A DNA stretch of 64,000 bases from Acanthosepion esculentum (Eukaryota; Mollusca; Cephalopoda; Sepiida; Sepiidae), in contig OZ038480.1 of assembly GCA_964036315.1 (NCBI GenBank), forward strand, positions 7,707,203 through 7,771,202. Direction: 5' to 3'. The notes below the pieces were generated by a model. That model worked only from the letters and a program-made list of their open reading frames with translations, had not been told where the DNA came from and did no database searches. The position numbers and the translations under genes were made by a program. Positions 33,008-44,830 of the stretch are shown piece after piece (within the stretch, counting starts at the first letter, position 1; every line of letters begins with the position of its first letter).

Positions 33008-33180
33008 TAGAAGATATGGACGAACGGACGCCAGAGAGGAAGAAAGAGGCGTCCGACCGTTATTTATAAATACAAGATCACGTGACGTGAACCAACGCGA
33101 AATCACACAACAGTTCGTATGCAGATAAGTAGAAGGTATTAAATGAATGAATACAAAAGAATTATTAGTATATCACAACA
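33008..33180 (-). repeat. 3' LTR of a second Gypsy-type element
   Basis: On the minus strand it starts TGTTGTGATATACTAATA right after a purine-rich AGCGGAGAG (33181-33190), the expected polypurine tract. It is the inverted counterpart of 23868-24037. The exact 3' border is unsettled because the two copies diverge after CATATCTTCTA. Confidence 0.8.
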
Positions 33181-33194
33181 CTCTCCGCTACATT

Positions 33195-33797
33195 TTATTG
33201 ATACTTCGGGTTACGGATGATCTTTCGTCCTCGTCTTGATGATTCGGGAAGAAATTCCAGAGCATCTTTCTCTAAGTGCGACTGCTGCTGCTGTTCTAAA
33301 TCCCGAGACTTCGTTTCGCCAGCTGAAGTGTAGGATTCACCATTTGTCGTGGTTTCTTGTTGGTCAGTAGACATTTCTGGTTCATTGTTATTTGATGAAG
33401 TAGAACTCGATGACTCACAGTGATCGGTGAAGACAAGAGAATCCGAATCTGCAAACGATGGGTCAGTAACAGGAGTGGGAACAAGGTCTTCTCTTGAGAC
33501 TGTTGACTGACGGCTGTCAGGGAAACGAATTCTCGCAAAATTGGGAGTTGCTGATATTATTTCCACTGGTTCCACTAGTGGGTCAGACTTGTGTTGACGG
33601 ACAAACTTTCTTAGCAACGCCCGACCTCCTTGCAACCATTCAGGTAGGGTGTATCCGGTACCCGACCTTCTCGAAAAATTGAACAATCTTTCATGTGGTG
33701 TTGTGTTAGTTGCTGTGCAAAGGAGAGATCGAATCGAGTGCAATGTCGAGTACAGCTTGCCAATGACGTTCATCCAGTTACCTCGTCTTGAGTGCAA
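33195..33797 (-). pseudogene. Second Gypsy-type element, integrase C-terminal part
   Basis: The minus-strand frame reads WMNVIGKLYSTLHSIRSLLC, TATNTTPHERLFNFSRRSGT (the conserved integrase C-terminal T.P.ERLF segment), LPEWLQGGRALLRKFVRQHK and a chromodomain-less tail rich in Ser, Gln and Glu, ending RKIIRNPKYQ close to the polypurine tract. A frameshift near 33790 separates it from the catalytic core. Confidence 0.85.
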
Positions 33798-34485
33798 GTT
33801 TGATCGGTTTCCATATTGTTCCGTTTGCCCTCTCGCATTGTCCGTTGCCGATTGGATGGTATGGTGTTGAATGGGTAATTACAACGCCATGTTGCCAGAG
33901 AAACTCTTTCAGTTCAGATGATACGAACTGGCTCACTCGGTCACTATGGATTGAATCTGGGCAGCCAAAGAAGGTAAAGTGATTTTGGAGACATTTTATT
34001 ACAGTTCTTGTTGAGATGTCTTGGCATGGATAGACGAAAGGATAGCGCGAATATTCATCTATAATCACGAGTAGATATTTAAAACTATTTGTTGATGGTT
34101 TTGGGCCCATGAAATCAATAGCAAGGCGTCCAAAAGGGGATCGAGAATGGATTAAGCGACCAGGGGGAGGTCTGAAAAACCTTGGTTTTAGTTCAGCACA
34201 TATTTGGCATTCAGCACAGGTATGTTTAACATCTTCCATAGAGAAAGGCAGATTCTTTTGTTAAACAAAATGATACAGTCTCGCTACTCCTGGGTGACAG
34301 GGTGCTGCGTGAAGATCTTTTAGTGATAATGAACACGAAGCAGAGCATGATCGGGAAAGAGTATCTGCAGAGCTATTAAGTGAACCTGGTCGGTATACAA
34401 TATCATAAGAGTAGTTAGAATGTTCAAGTCTCCATCGAAGTAGCTTATTGTTTTTAATACGGTTTGGTGTCCGTATGTTGAACAT
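33778..34485 (-). pseudogene. Second Gypsy-type element, RNase H end and integrase core
   Basis: From 34485: LLRWRLEHSNYSYDIVYRPG, SSADTLSRSCSA (end of RNase H), then CHPGVARLYHFV and a TAA near 34260, then HTCAECQICAELKPRF (zinc site), FGRLAIDFMGPKP (first Asp), GCPDSIHSDRVSQFVSSE (second Asp) and NGQCERANGTIWK (Glu), so the DDE triad is kept. The stop within the zinc-finger linker and the downstream frameshift inactivate it. Confidence 0.9.
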
Positions 34486-34500
34486 ATATGAGGCGGCCTG

Positions 34501-35215
34501 TTAATCTGTAACGATAGTAAAATGTCGGCCGAGTAAAAGATCACGCCATTGACGAACAGATTCTACAATGGCTGCTGATTCACGCTCCACTGCTGAGTGT
34601 CGACGCTCAGATTGCGTAAGAGTTCCAGAAAAATATGCTACTGGGCGTCCATTCTGGGCGAGACAGGCTGCCAATGCCGTCGCAGATGCATCCGTTTCTA
34701 TTGTGAATGGAACTTCATCCTCAATGGCCGCAACTGAAGCCTTGCAAATTTCATCTTTTATTGCCTGAAATTGACTCTTGAGTTTTTCGGCAATAGGAAA
34801 TGAGGAGATATTTAGCAACGGCGAAATGCGGTCAGAGAAATTCTCCACCCATGGTGAGTAATATGAGAAGAGACCTAGAGCTCGTTTGAGTGACCTACCA
34901 CAGTTCGGAGTCGGTAGTTCTTTGAGTGGTGTAAGTCTGTCTGGGTCCGGGATGATTGTTCCATTCTCAAACAGGTGCCCTAGAAACTTAAGTTTGGTAA
35001 TGCCATACTCACATTTGTCAGGGTTCAGCTGCAAATTGAGACGATCAGCAACTTCTTTGAATGCCTTCATATTTTCATTCAATTCTTTATTTGTCTTTCC
35101 CCCGATGACAATGTCATCAATATAGGCGAAGGTGCCTTTGAGTTCATGTTCTCGGATTATATTATGCATGATACGTTGGAATACAGCTACAGAGTTTGTT
35201 AATAAACGTGATTTT
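34501..35215 (-). pseudogene. Second Gypsy-type element, RT and RNase H
   Basis: Reading starts at LTNSVAVFQRIMHNI near 35215 and gives the RT motif FAYIDDIVIGGKT (YIDD intact), LNPDKCEYGITKLKFLGHLF, then the RNase H start FTIETDASATALAACLAQNG and RRHSAVERESAAIVESVRQW. A TAA at 34503-34501 interrupts just after FTIVTD, where Gln is usual. The fingers and motif A upstream of 35215 are missing: the sequence there is unrelated and leads to a minisatellite, so the element is 5'-truncated and has no gag. Confidence 0.9.
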
Positions 35216-35315
35216 TAAGCATAGCTATTCGATCCGGTTGAAATCTGAAATGCTTATGTGGACCGCCAAAATCTTTTGGGTAAATCGGGGCCGATCTTTG
35301 GCTATAACAATATGC

Positions 35316-35565
35316 GACGCCGGGTAGTGGGAGACGCGACGGTTTTCGGATCGTGGTCGGACGCCGGGTAGTGGGAGACGCGACGGTTTTCGGATCGTGG
35401 TCGGACGCCGGGTAGTGGGAGACGCGACGGTTTTCGGATCGTGGTCGGACGCCGGGTAGTGAGAGACGCGACGGTTTTCGGATCGTGGTCGGACGCCGGG
35501 TAGTGGGAGACGCGACGGTTGAGGATTGTGACCGAACGCCGGGTAGTGTGAGACGCGAGGCGTTC
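35316..35565. repeat. 44-bp minisatellite, about 5.7 units
   Basis: Unit begins GACGCCGGGTAGTGGGAGAC and recurs at 35316, 35360, 35404, 35448 and 35492 with exact 44-bp spacing; a sixth unit from 35534 is diverged. It is much more GC-rich than the flanks. Confidence 0.97.
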
Positions 35566-36027
35566 TAAAAACATCGGAAAATCTGACCGAGCGTGATAAC
35601 TCTCCTCAACGATGTCTTGACAACCAAAATATCGTTTTCACGATAGAATTAAGTCTTATTTTCACACCAACTACTTTAAGAAATAGCCATTTTCACAAAA
35701 GAGAACACGTACTGTTCTAAAAACAACGCGCTATGTTGAAGACTCTGAACTCCAAAGGCACAAACGGATTCTGTCACGAACTTCGACAACTCACATCAAA
35801 TCACAAGAACTATCTAGAACATTCACATTTTATCCCTTCAAGGTAAATATACTGTTGCGAAATTTATGCTAAGATGTGTCAGAAGGTGAAATTGTGTGAA
35901 GGCCTAAAATGTGCGTGTACATTATGCATTTATCCGCAACAAATAAATTAAACAAACATATGAAGACAATTCAACTTGAAGAAATCAAGGAGAAACAACG
36001 TAGTTATAGATTTCAACAATAACATGA

Positions 36028-36029
<2 letters not shown>
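35566..36029. other. No gene seen
   Basis: Unrecognised AT-rich DNA between the minisatellite and a (TA)n. No domain or repeat family was identified. Confidence 0.45.

Positions 36030-36076
<47 letters not shown>
36030..36076. repeat. (TA)n microsatellite
   Basis: About 47 bp of alternating TA; a shorter one lies at 36221-36240. Confidence 0.97.
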
Positions 36077-36080
<4 letters not shown>

Positions 36081-36359
36081 GAAATATAGTCTTAAAGTGT
36101 GCTATATTTATGGGGTAAAGTGCTCAATATCAGAGATAGAGCGTGTGTAAATATAAAAGTGGACATGGAAGTCAGCACTTAGAGGCGACAGTCTGTTTCA
36201 TGCTAGTGCAATCGTCAGGCGATATATATATATATATATTTGACATGCACAAAGTGATGATAGGTTGATTGTTAAATGTGGCAAGTGAGATAAGATTTCA
36301 AAGTGTGTCCATGCAAAGATTTGTTGGATGAATGTTGATGGTTTAAGTTTGTTTGTGAA

Positions 36360-37790
36360 ATTAAAATAGTTTGATTTCTGCAAGGTAAAATGTCAATTGT
36401 GTGAGTTCAAATAATAGTGTGTAGGTGGGTGTCAATGGTAAGTGTTGATTTAAGTTATGAAGAGTTGTGTGCCTTTGATTGGTATGCTAAAGTTGATTAA
36501 TGTACAATTACTATTTCGTCGTGATAATGTCACTTTTTTAGTAAATTGTAAGTTAAGTTTCTTCACGCGGCAATTGCTGTGCTAGTTGTGTTGAGTTGAT
36601 GAGAGTGTTGCAGACTGGCGAATGTATTTTAAGTTATCAGAAGGATTTTTGGTGTCGGTGTTCGAAAACATTCGTCCACAACAAATTAAAGAATAATATT
36701 GGAAACAAATCATGCAAGAAAATTGAAAGTGAAGACAAACATTAAAAGTGCAACAATAACATTGGTTTATATCCAATTCACAAATACAATTGGGTTGAAT
36801 ATTTATGGATAAATGAGGATAGATGAATTAGGTTGTGTAGAATATTATTGTGGATGTTTCAGCGTGTTTGAAATTGTTATTAAGATTTGTTCATAAAATT
36901 AAACTAAGTGTTTAGTTATGTACGAAATTGACCTTTGTGCGAGTTCAACTAATAGTGTGTGTGCGTGAATTTGTTTGAGTTTTGTTCAAAATTGGTAGGA
37001 GTTGCGTACCTTTAGTTGTTTGGAAGTTTGATTGATTGTTTACTAATACTTATTAGGTAGTGAGTAAATATCACTGTTTAAGTATTGTAAGTGATTGCTA
37101 GAAAGTGTTCCTGAGAGAGAGCGTGCTTGTGATTTTGTTGAGTCAGAGAAATTTGCGCGGTAAAAGTGTAGTTGGTCAAGGTTTTGACTTGCTTGGATTA
37201 GTTTGCCATCTCTCCAGGGGTGAAAGTCTGACTGTTTGAGGCGACTCAGAATTTTCTATTTATAGGTTTCTAGTAAAAAAAGTAGGCTCCAGCGAATTGA
37301 GCGCGAAAAGGCATTTTCGCGTGAATTTGCTACAGTTCTAAGGCTTTGGGCCAATGAGAAGTCTCGTTTGCTGAAACTAGAGTGTTGTTTGGTTGATAGG
37401 TGATTTTGGTGTGAAGTGGATTATGCCGGAGGGGTGAGAGGTTAGTATGGATTATTCCAATAAGAGGTTGGTAGTGGTTATTGAATCAGTGTGTCAGCTC
37501 GCGTGGAGTCTGCTGATATCTCTCGAAACTCGGTATCTGTCTGACTTGAATTAAGTCAACCGATTCTTTTTAGAGATTTTCGGGTTTTCAAATAGGCTCC
37601 AGACAGCTGCGCGGGAAAAAGGATTTGTCTCAACTTGCTACATTTTGGTGTCCTTTTAACCAATGGGAAGTTGAGTTTGGAAAAGTGAAGTAATGATTGG
37701 TTAAAGGTTAATTTGGGGAAGAGTTCATCTTCCCGTAGGGGGTGACAGGAAAATATGGAGGATTCCATAATACCCTTTTAACTGTGTTCG
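36360..37790 (-). mobile_element. Two related LTR-like segments in tandem
   Basis: Words such as GAGTTCAA-TAATAGTGTGT and GTGTGCCTTTGATTGG occur at 36400-36480 and again, changed, at 36955-37015, and blocks with a CCAAT-like box and GGCTCC occur at 37280-37360 and at 37590-37680. In minus orientation both resemble the LTR-like segment at 54337-55204. Borders and target duplications could not be fixed. Confidence 0.45.
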
Positions 37791-38725
37791 ATCTTACTGA
37801 CCTTCTTCCTTGTAATTTGCCCTGTTTTGTATACACAGGTATTTTTCTTGTGATATTTCATGTTATTTGATTGTAAACTTGATCTTTTTCCCACAACTAC
37901 CATTGAGCCTTTCTCCTGGAATTTATTACTCGCTTTTTCGGGCACTTAAACCAGCAAATTTGTGCAACCCTAATATTTAGTAAAATTTGCTTTTATTCTA
38001 TTTTAATAAAAATGTTTTAGTTTACTCACTAAGTATATCGTCATTTTTACGGTGTGCCTTGTTGTCGCTTGATCTCCGTTCTCCAATCTCCTTTGAATCG
38101 AACCCACAACAATATACAATAATAGTTAAACTACGGACTTTCAGAATTCTGATTTACTTTTCCTGGAATGAGCTACTGACACTACAAATTTGTGAATATA
38201 TTCCTTGTCCTGTTTTGTTGCTAAAATGATCGTGTGTTTCCTCGTTATTATCATCCTTCATTAATTTCCTTGGCGTGGGTAAATCTTTAGTAACCCTCAT
38301 TTCAATTTCAAACATTTTCTTGAATTTCATTGGTTGTTAAATATAAAATAAGCTTCGATAAATTTCCATAACAAAAAAGTCAAAATTTGTGCAAAAGTAG
38401 GCTCAGCCGACGTAAAAAAATCTTTCTCAAATTCATGCCTAATTTAAATGTTTCAAGAAATCCGATTAAAAAACAAAAACAACATTCGCCCACGCATTTC
38501 TCCGAAAAATTCGCAACAGCTACCAAGCCCCATTGAAACGATTCGGTTGTTAAAAAAAAACTATAAATAGAAATAGCAAAAGAATTTTCGTCGCATTTGA
38601 GATTCACACACGCGAAAGATACAGATGGGAATTATGTGCCGCCAAAGAAACAAACTTCCTTTATGAGAGATTAGAAAAATTCACACAACAAACTTTTTCA
38701 CTTAATATCTTTCATAGAAAGATCT
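37791..38725. other. No gene seen
   Basis: AT-rich DNA without recognised genes. Short open frames here lack any domain. Confidence 0.4.
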
Positions 38726-39273
38726 TGTCGCAGTTAGCTCCTCTTCATTTCCTTAACCCTTCACCAGGGGTCTCTCTCCCCCGGGAGTATAGATACTGGC
38801 TGACCTTCCGCCTCTCTCTCTCTTTTTCTCTGCTTACGCGCACGTGTGAGCAACTATGTCGATTTCGGCCGCGGGCCGAAACCTCGCACGTGGGGCGAGG
38901 TACAAAAAACTTTCTCTAAATATTTCCAATATGTGAACTCTTATACACAACCAGCGCTTCCCATATTCTGTGAACACGCTAAAACAAAATTCACCCGTAC
39001 GGACATTCAAAACAACACACACATACACAAATTTCCATACAGATACTGTAACATTTTATTCATGTCTTCAATGTATTGTAACTCGTGTTTTAATCTATTT
39101 GTAATTCACGTATTAATATATATTTGTTTTGTACATATATATCGGTCTTGTTTGTTTCTTTGGACTCCATTAAAGTCCAACATTCTTATGTAGCTGGACC
39201 GGCCAGCGGAAGCCATAACCTAGAGATAACTCATCTTCTCTTCTTCCATTCACACACCGCATGGTCCACAACA
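38726..39273 (+). mobile_element. Solo LTR, family 1
   Basis: Starts TGTCGCAGTTAGCTCC and ends GGTCCACAACA, with the 4-bp target duplication ATCT (38722-38725 and 39274-39277). It shares the TAGCTCCTC, CTTCACCAGGGG, ATACTGGCTGACC, CCTCGC-G-GGCGAGGT and AAGTCCAACATTCT-ATGTAGC blocks with 44134-44701, 48068-49106 and 63161-63677. A TATA-like GTATAGATACTGG lies near 38787. Confidence 0.9.
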
Positions 39274-39583
39274 ATCTTTTGTCGAAGTTAAATTCAACCT
39301 TTTTAATCAAAGGCAGACAACTTTTTAGACATTGAACATTTCCGAAACAGCAAAGAACTTTTTCTCTAAAATATACTTTTGCACACATCATTATAAAGAA
39401 ATTGTAAATTGTGTATATAAAATTTAATCTGTTGTTTCAAACATGTATTTTTTGTCGTGATTGAATATCGTTACCATTTGGCCATTTCTTATAATTTATG
39501 TTTGTGGATATTGCACATTTTATTTGCAGCACAATCTTAAATATTCACGCAGCCTTCCTAGATCCACTATAAATCAACTGTTC

Positions 39584-40000
39584 ATTCTAACCCCTACGCC
39601 CGCACCACTATAGATTGCAATCACAGAATTAATACTGTCCTTTTGTTTTGAACTTCTGTACAAAAATAATCTCATTGTCAAAAAAAAAAAAGAAAAAAAA
39701 GGAGGGAATAAAATAAAATATTTTTTAAACAAATGTTCCCACTCGAAAATAGCATTAAATTTTACATTTTAAGATTCTTCAAAGTTGTCTTTATTCAATA
39801 ATAATAAAAAAAAAACTCTTGTCACGAACAGTAGCGGGATGTTATTGGATTTTTGTAAAAGTATTTTTGGAAAGGTTCGTGGCGAATTTTCAATATGTCC
39901 ACACTTGATAATGCATAAGTTTTTGTTTTCTTTTTCTATTGAAATTCCAGATTTTTTTTTTATAGAACTGTAAAATAAAAATTCGCGTCCCCCGTCCCGG
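39584..40000 (+). repeat. Dispersed repeat, copy 1
   Basis: Nearly identical to 42813-43199 joined to 44717-44830: both have the CTGTTCATT block, GAACTTCTGTACAAAAATAA, CCCACTCGAAAATAGC, TTGTCACGAACAG and GGAAAGGTT-GTG-CGAATTTTCAATATG. No protein is encoded. Its nature is unknown; it could be LTR or untranslated transposon sequence. Confidence 0.8.
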
Positions 40001-41224
40001 TTTTTCATTGAGGAAGTGAGAAGGTGGAGCTGGGAGACAAGATCAAAGTGTTGTTTTGTTGATAAAGACAAGACGCCGAGGTTTACTCGTGTTTCCTTAC
40101 TGCTGTCAGTCCTTTGAATGAATGTTTGGTTTTTATGGTCTTGTGATTATGATCCAGAATTCTGTGTTTATTTACTGGCGGGAGCTGATTCTATTGTCTG
40201 TTTAATTTTATTAAATTGCAAATTTCAAGTATGTTTGAAACCTGTAAGGCTGCTTCTTTTTTGTTATTTGTTCCTTTGATTTGATGCCGTTCACTTCTGC
40301 TAGCTCTGCAAATACCCCCCCCCCACCCGAATGATAGTTAATATTTTTTTATAAGTGGCGTACTTTAAGTTCCTTGTATATTGTGTAAAGTAGCTCTGTA
40401 GCGACTGCTATGCTTTTCCACGCCCACAATTTATTCGCCTGCGATTGGCTAGTAAATCAATACTTCCTTTCTATAAGACAATTTAGCAATCGCAGTACAT
40501 CACTTTGAATTTTTCGGTCGTGAACTTGCTCACATGTTTCGTTGATACAATATCAGTAATTGGTCAAATTTTAATCAATTAAACATTTTAGTGCTAAATC
40601 AATTTCCACCCGCATTTTTACTGGGAGCCTACCAGTAACTTTAAAAGAAGGAATTTTTCCACAGCCACCAGTAGAGTCCAGCTATTTTCGCCTGTCTACA
40701 CAAATCCACGACTTTACTCACAACGCACACACAGACACAGATTTTTGTATCACATTACACATATCTTCCTCTCTGTGACTAAGCCAAGTTCATGGACCAG
40801 CATTCTATTAATTTCTCAAATCAACACACTTCTTAATTAACTGTATTCTATTCTAACACCAGACTCTATTCAACATAGAATCCTGAACATTCTTATTCAA
40901 GAGAAACTCTTTCGAACATTCGATCTTAATCAGAAAACAGTTAAAGGGGAACAACTTTTTCTCCCTTAATTACTACACATCATTGCATGATTGTTTTGTA
41001 TGTTATATTTTCAATATATATTTTATTGTTGATCCACAATTGGAGTCTCGTTGTTTTTTCTTGAATCGTTAAATGTACAAGAGATATATGCTCTAAGAAC
41101 GCGCATCACAGCTCCTTAGATATATCTTGTTTTGTTACGTATTTAAGGATATATTATGCTGTAACAACATAGTCGCCTGTATTTCTTCCAAATCTTCTTT
41201 CAGTTAATTAGCTACTTGGTACTG

Positions 41225-41226
<2 letters not shown>
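40001..41226. other. LTR-like, no gene seen
   Basis: Contains a TATA-like CTATAAGAC near 40473 and T-rich, polyadenylation-like sequence near 41020, suggesting another decayed LTR, but no paired ends or duplication could be found. Confidence 0.35.

Positions 41227-41281
<55 letters not shown>
41227..41281. repeat. (TG)n microsatellite
   Basis: About 55 bp of alternating TG. Confidence 0.98.
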
Positions 41282-41282
<1 letters not shown>

Positions 41283-41824
41283 GGGGGTGGAGTGACATTG
41301 CTGGATCTCAGGAAAAGGGCTCACCACTGATAAATAAAGAACCCTGAGAAATCGAAATACTGTCCTTATGGTCCCCAGTTATGAGGTGTAAATTTTATTG
41401 CTGGTAAAAGATTAAACAAATCTTGCAGTGAAGAATGCAGTTCTCGTCAGGCCAGGAAATTAATTTTAGCTGAATTTCTACAAAATTTATATATCTTAGT
41501 GCTTTGCATATATGATTTTATTTGTTTTTCCAATTTTTAACTAACTAGATAAAATATTTAATCGTCTATTTGCATACAAGATTAAGCAAGCATTACGGTG
41601 TGATATTTACTATGAGGTTCAGTACATTTATGAACTTCATTCCAACACAGGCCAAAAACCTCTTATACTTATGAAATTTCAACAGTGGTTTCCTTATAAG
41701 ATTTTGTATAATCACAGCAATTTTCAAGTATTTTGGCGTAATGCTTTAGAATTTATTAAAATAAATGCATACAAAATCTTTACAAGGTGATTTCTCAAAA
41801 CTTTGAAATTTTTGGACAATAGTT

Positions 41825-42604
41825 TGTTGCGGGTCCGATAAGGATGTCGCCCCCGCAAGCTTATTGAAGAAAGGTGAGAAACAGCTAAGACAATGAGAGG
41901 ACAGAGGCGGGGGTTTATGAAACAATAAACGTCGAATTTATTTATCCAAAGTGAACAAGAGTGTACTCGGGAGAGGTGTGTCGTATCGGTGTCGGGTCCG
42001 GTAAGACTGGTTTCCTTCAGGGGAAGTTGATTCGGTTGTATCGGCGAAACAAGTGTAGAGTTGGTCGGCGGCGGTAGCTGGTCGACTGCCGGTTGGGAGA
42101 GTTGGCAGTAGCTGGTTGGTCGAAGACGTACGAAAGTTCGTTGGGTCGGTTAGGACGAGTCCCTAAACAGGGCCGAGTCAGAGTAGTGTTACGCTTTCCA
42201 GGGCGGATCAACCGCGGAGACTGGATCGCGCCGAAGGGTAGCACTTAGAGATGGGTCAGAGAGGCGATACGTCTCACAAAGGTAGCGTACTACACTTTGA
42301 TCCTAGCCCCCTTGGACGAAAAAAAGGGGCTAATAATATGTGAAACGATTTGTTCAAGTACTCGCTGGCTAAAAGGAGTAGAAAACCGTAGATATAAAAT
42401 TATTCCCTATGTTGTTCAATGTTTGAGAAGCGCTGCCTAATCCGATGTTCACGAGGCACTGTTTTGGAGTCAACAATACTGGCCGGTCGTCCAGTTTTTC
42501 ACATGCTGCTTGACTTAAATCTGCGAGATCAGGGGTTGTGAAGGTCAAGGTCGTAATGCCCTGTTCTCTTCCGCTTTACCGAGCGGCCAAAGGCGGCTGC
42601 GATA
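41825..42604 (-). mobile_element. Solo LTR, family 2
   Basis: In minus orientation it ends in GGACCCGCAACA and shows the 4-bp target duplication AGTT at both sides (41821-41824 and 42605-42608). The LTR start reads TATCGC instead of TG, probably a point change. Its central part (AACCGAATC-ACTTCCCCTGAAG, CTTACCGGACCCGACACCG) is the inverted counterpart of 53340-54271, and its start matches the start of the LTR at 50393-51883. The apparent open frame at 42017-42244 is LTR sequence and recurs in the sister copy. Confidence 0.88.
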
Positions 42605-42812
42605 AGTTCTTATAATATTTTTAATATTGACTTTTTTTCCTTCATTCATCCTTGAAACTTTCTTACTTCTTTCCCCTTCTTCTTCCCTTTCCTTCCTTCC
42701 TTCTTTTATTTATTTATTTATTTATTTCAGATCATTGTCATTGTTTGTCTTTTCTAAGAAAGATAACATAAAAATGTGCGTTTCTTTCTCCTTGGCGTGG
42801 GTAAGCCAACTG

Positions 42813-43199
42813 TTCATTTTAACCCCTAAGCCCCACACCACTAAAGATTGCAAACACAGAATTAATATTGCCTTTTTGTTTTGAACTTCTGTACAAAAAT
42901 AATCTCGTTGTAAAAAAAAAGGAATAAAATAAAATATTTTTTAAACAAATTTTCCCACTCGAAAATAGCATTAAATTTTACATTTTACGATTCTTCAAAG
43001 ATGTCTTTATTCAATAATAATAAAAAAATAAACTCTTGTCACGAACAGCGCGATGAAAAATCGTCCTGAAAAATTACAAGTAATAAATATTCATTGTAGA
43101 TTTTCCCCTGTCAAATCTGAAATAAAATGTCTTTTACTAAATTATCAAAGCAACAAAAGTTATTCATTGGATTTTTGAATAAGTATTTTTGGAAAGGTT
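42813..43199 (+). repeat. Dispersed repeat, copy 2, left part
   Basis: Left part of a copy of 39584-40000, ending in GGAAAGGTT where an LTR inserted. The right part resumes at 44717 (GGTTCGTGCCGAATTTTC). Confidence 0.85.
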
Positions 43200-44133
43200 T
43201 GTAGAATCATAATTCTACACTTCTGTGCAAACACCATTTAAAAGTGGATCACTACGAGATTTTGTTAAAATCTGTGCAAAAGCCAGTTAAAATTAGATCA
43301 CAGTTATATTCTTGTATAAATCCAGCTCCACACATATTTTCCAAGAATTGGCTTGCTGATTGGTTCATAAACAAGCAAGTGGGCATCGCCATCCACCCAC
43401 GCACATCTTTTTAAAACTTATGATCGATGATCTATATTTTTACGCCAATTTCCTGGAGCCTATCACGTGTCCACCGAAGTAAATAAATTCATCAGGAACT
43501 TTATCATCTGAAGTTACTTTTTAACATTATTCAAACTTTCAGACATTCACTCACTCACATTTCATACACAACCTCGTTCATTTCCCATCAAAATATTGCT
43601 TATAACTGCAAGTTCTCAATCACAGAACATTGATAATCTTCCGGTTTATCATAAACAGCCCAATATTATTTCTGGGCAAAAATACATTCAAAGGAAGATA
43701 ACTTTTACCACAACTTCAATTAAGCAAAAATTACATTTTAATTTTACATCACACAAAACTGTTTAATTTTCACATAAACAGATTAATACTTTCACTGGCC
43801 TTGTGAAAATTGTATTACAACAAATTCAACGCACAATCTTTCACTTAAACTCACAAACTACATTCCACAAACATAAAAAAGAGTTTTAAAAAAGATTTAA
43901 ACAAACACCACAAATATTTAATTCACAAATCTTAATTTACTCCAGCATAAATCGTTGTATTTCTTATGCCTTATAAATGAGTTGTTTGTTATGATATAAT
44001 ATTGTTGTGTGTGTTTTTTCTCATTTTGTTCATTGCTTTGTTATTCGTTGAAGTATTGAGGATTCATGTTACTTTGAACACGCAACCGATTTCACGCTAC
44101 AATTGGTAATCCCCAACGTTGCATTGGATAACC

Positions 44134-44430
44134 TGCCGGAGTTACCTCCTCCTTAGTTTCCTAATTCTTCACCAGGGGTCACTTCTCATAGTAAAAATAC
44201 TGGGCAACTTCTTGCCTCTTTCTCTTCTTTCCTCCAGGCCTCGTGCCGAATCCCACCTCGCGTGGTGGTGATGTAAATCTCTCTTTCTTCTTCATTTCAG
44301 CGACAAGATGTAAGCTCTTAGAAGATCAGCGTTTCCCATTTCTGGGAAAACACTATGAACATTACAAACATACATACATACGAACATTCACCGAAATACG
44401 GACATTCACCAAAATACGAACACAAATTTT

Positions 44431-44501
<71 letters not shown>

Positions 44502-44701
44502 CACATGTTATGTCTAAGTGCTTTGTAATTTGTTTAATACTTATATTTGTTGACATATCTGTTTTGTTTGTCTTCTTTCATCTTCGGTTGGACAAATTAA
44601 GTCCGCCAATTTTCATGTAGTTGGACTTTTTAATATTCTTCCAGGAGTTACACACGTGTTTTTAGTACAACAACACGTAAATACACACACGGTCCTCTAC
44701 A
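44134..44701 (+). mobile_element. Solo LTR, family 1, nested
   Basis: Starts TGCCGGAGTTACCTCCTCC and ends GGTCCTCTACA with the 4-bp duplication AACC (44130-44133 and 44702-44705). Same family as 38726-39273. It contains a (CA)n run at 44435-44502. Confidence 0.9.
44435..44502. repeat. (CA)n microsatellite in LTR
   Basis: About 66 bp of alternating CA after a short CG run. Confidence 0.98.
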
Positions 44702-44830
44702 AACCTATCCTCTACAGGTTCGTGCCGAATTTTCAATATGCTCACACTTGATATTGCTTAAGTGTTTTTGTTTTTTTTTCACTGAAATCCCAGATTTTTC
44801 TTTATATAAAATAAAAAATTCGCGAACACC

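Larger units (their letters stand above)
43200..44716 (+). mobile_element. Solo LTR, family 3, carrying a nested solo LTR
   Basis: Starts TGTAGAATCATAATTC and ends TATCCTCTACA, with the 4-bp duplication GGTT (43196-43199 and 44717-44720) inside the dispersed repeat. It is itself interrupted by the family 1 LTR at 44134-44701. A TATA-like TTGTATAAATCC lies near 43313. Without the guest it is about 945 bp. Confidence 0.9.

Noticed and set aside
42017..42244. Open frame with Pro/Arg-rich peptide, also found at 53852-54079
   Set aside because: The similarity follows from both lying in copies of the same solo LTR; no coding signature.
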